A stretch of DNA of 14,409 bases, from contig DQDL01000059.1 of the NCBI GenBank assembly GCA_003533405.1, positions 1 through 14,409 of the forward strand, read 5' to 3'. The stretch comes from Clostridiales bacterium (GTDB lineage: Bacteria; Bacillota; Clostridia; Oscillospirales; Oscillospiraceae). Below, piece by piece: positions 14,322 through 14,409 of this stretch (positions within the stretch are counted from its first letter, which is position 1; every line of letters begins with the position of its first letter). A program made the translations under genes and the position numbers. The notes beneath the pieces are model-generated. The model saw only the letters and a program-made list of their open reading frames with translations. It was not told the origin of the DNA and did not search any database.

Positions 14322-14409
14322 TTTCAATACGCATTTAGGCTTTTAGTAATCGTTTTTGCGTCAGCCCGACCGGTTTTTCAATCCGCATGTAAGTTTCTGC
14401 TATCCGTTA
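14322..14409 (+). repeat. Tandem partial repeat units D and E, cut by the window edge
   Basis: Unit D (14322-14375) carries only the first ~53 bp of the repeat, from TTTCAATACGC to GACCGGT. It is followed at once by unit E (from 14376, TTTCAATCCGC), which runs off the window. The 3' halves with the hairpin are missing from D, so the array grows or shrinks by partial units. Confidence 0.78.

Noticed and set aside
14228..14409. CRISPR array
   Set aside because: The units are ~92 bp and degenerate, without regular unique spacers, and no cas gene is present.

Overview
The window looks like chromosomal DNA of a Gram-positive gut-type Clostridia (Bacillota, possibly Oscillospiraceae/Ruminococcaceae). 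This is inferred from the strong GGAGG-type ribosome binding sites, GTG/TTG starts, rho-independent terminators, moderately high GC, paired YhgE/Pip genes and the type of phage lysis genes. No species call is possible from the sequence alone.

Left third (1-4305, minus strand): two tandem paralogous CNNM/CorC-like transporters (DUF21 + CBS pair + CorC_HlyC) overlap by 4 nt and are driven by a near-consensus promoter at 2619-2648. Upstream of them is an APC-family amino acid permease with its own promoter and a textbook terminator.

Middle (4306-8290, plus strand): an isolated phage-derived module holds a holin, a baseplate/tail-fibre-like protein with two near-identical 115-residue repeats, and an Amidase_3/PG-binding endolysin. 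The holin and the amidase are each preceded by a copy of the same ~250-nt structured leader RNA. The copies share a 35-nt identical core and four stems, one with a compensatory base-pair change. Both outer stems end 22-26 nt before the start codon. I do not recognise this RNA; it is the best candidate here for something undescribed. No other phage genes are visible.

Right part (8290-14230, plus strand): a gene-poor stretch with a further foldable region precedes a four-gene overlapping operon. It contains two paralogous YhgE/Pip membrane proteins, a small two-TM protein between them with a four-residue-periodic Ala/Val/Lys/Glu tail, and a degenerate PHP (CpsB/YwqE-like) protein that has lost most metal-binding histidines. 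It ends at a strong terminator.

A ~92-bp interspersed repeat occurs in the same orientation at 2651, 8178 and 14228. At the right edge it continues as tandem, partly deleted units. The copies I folded form hairpins, and each cluster sits beside a transcription terminator or gene end.
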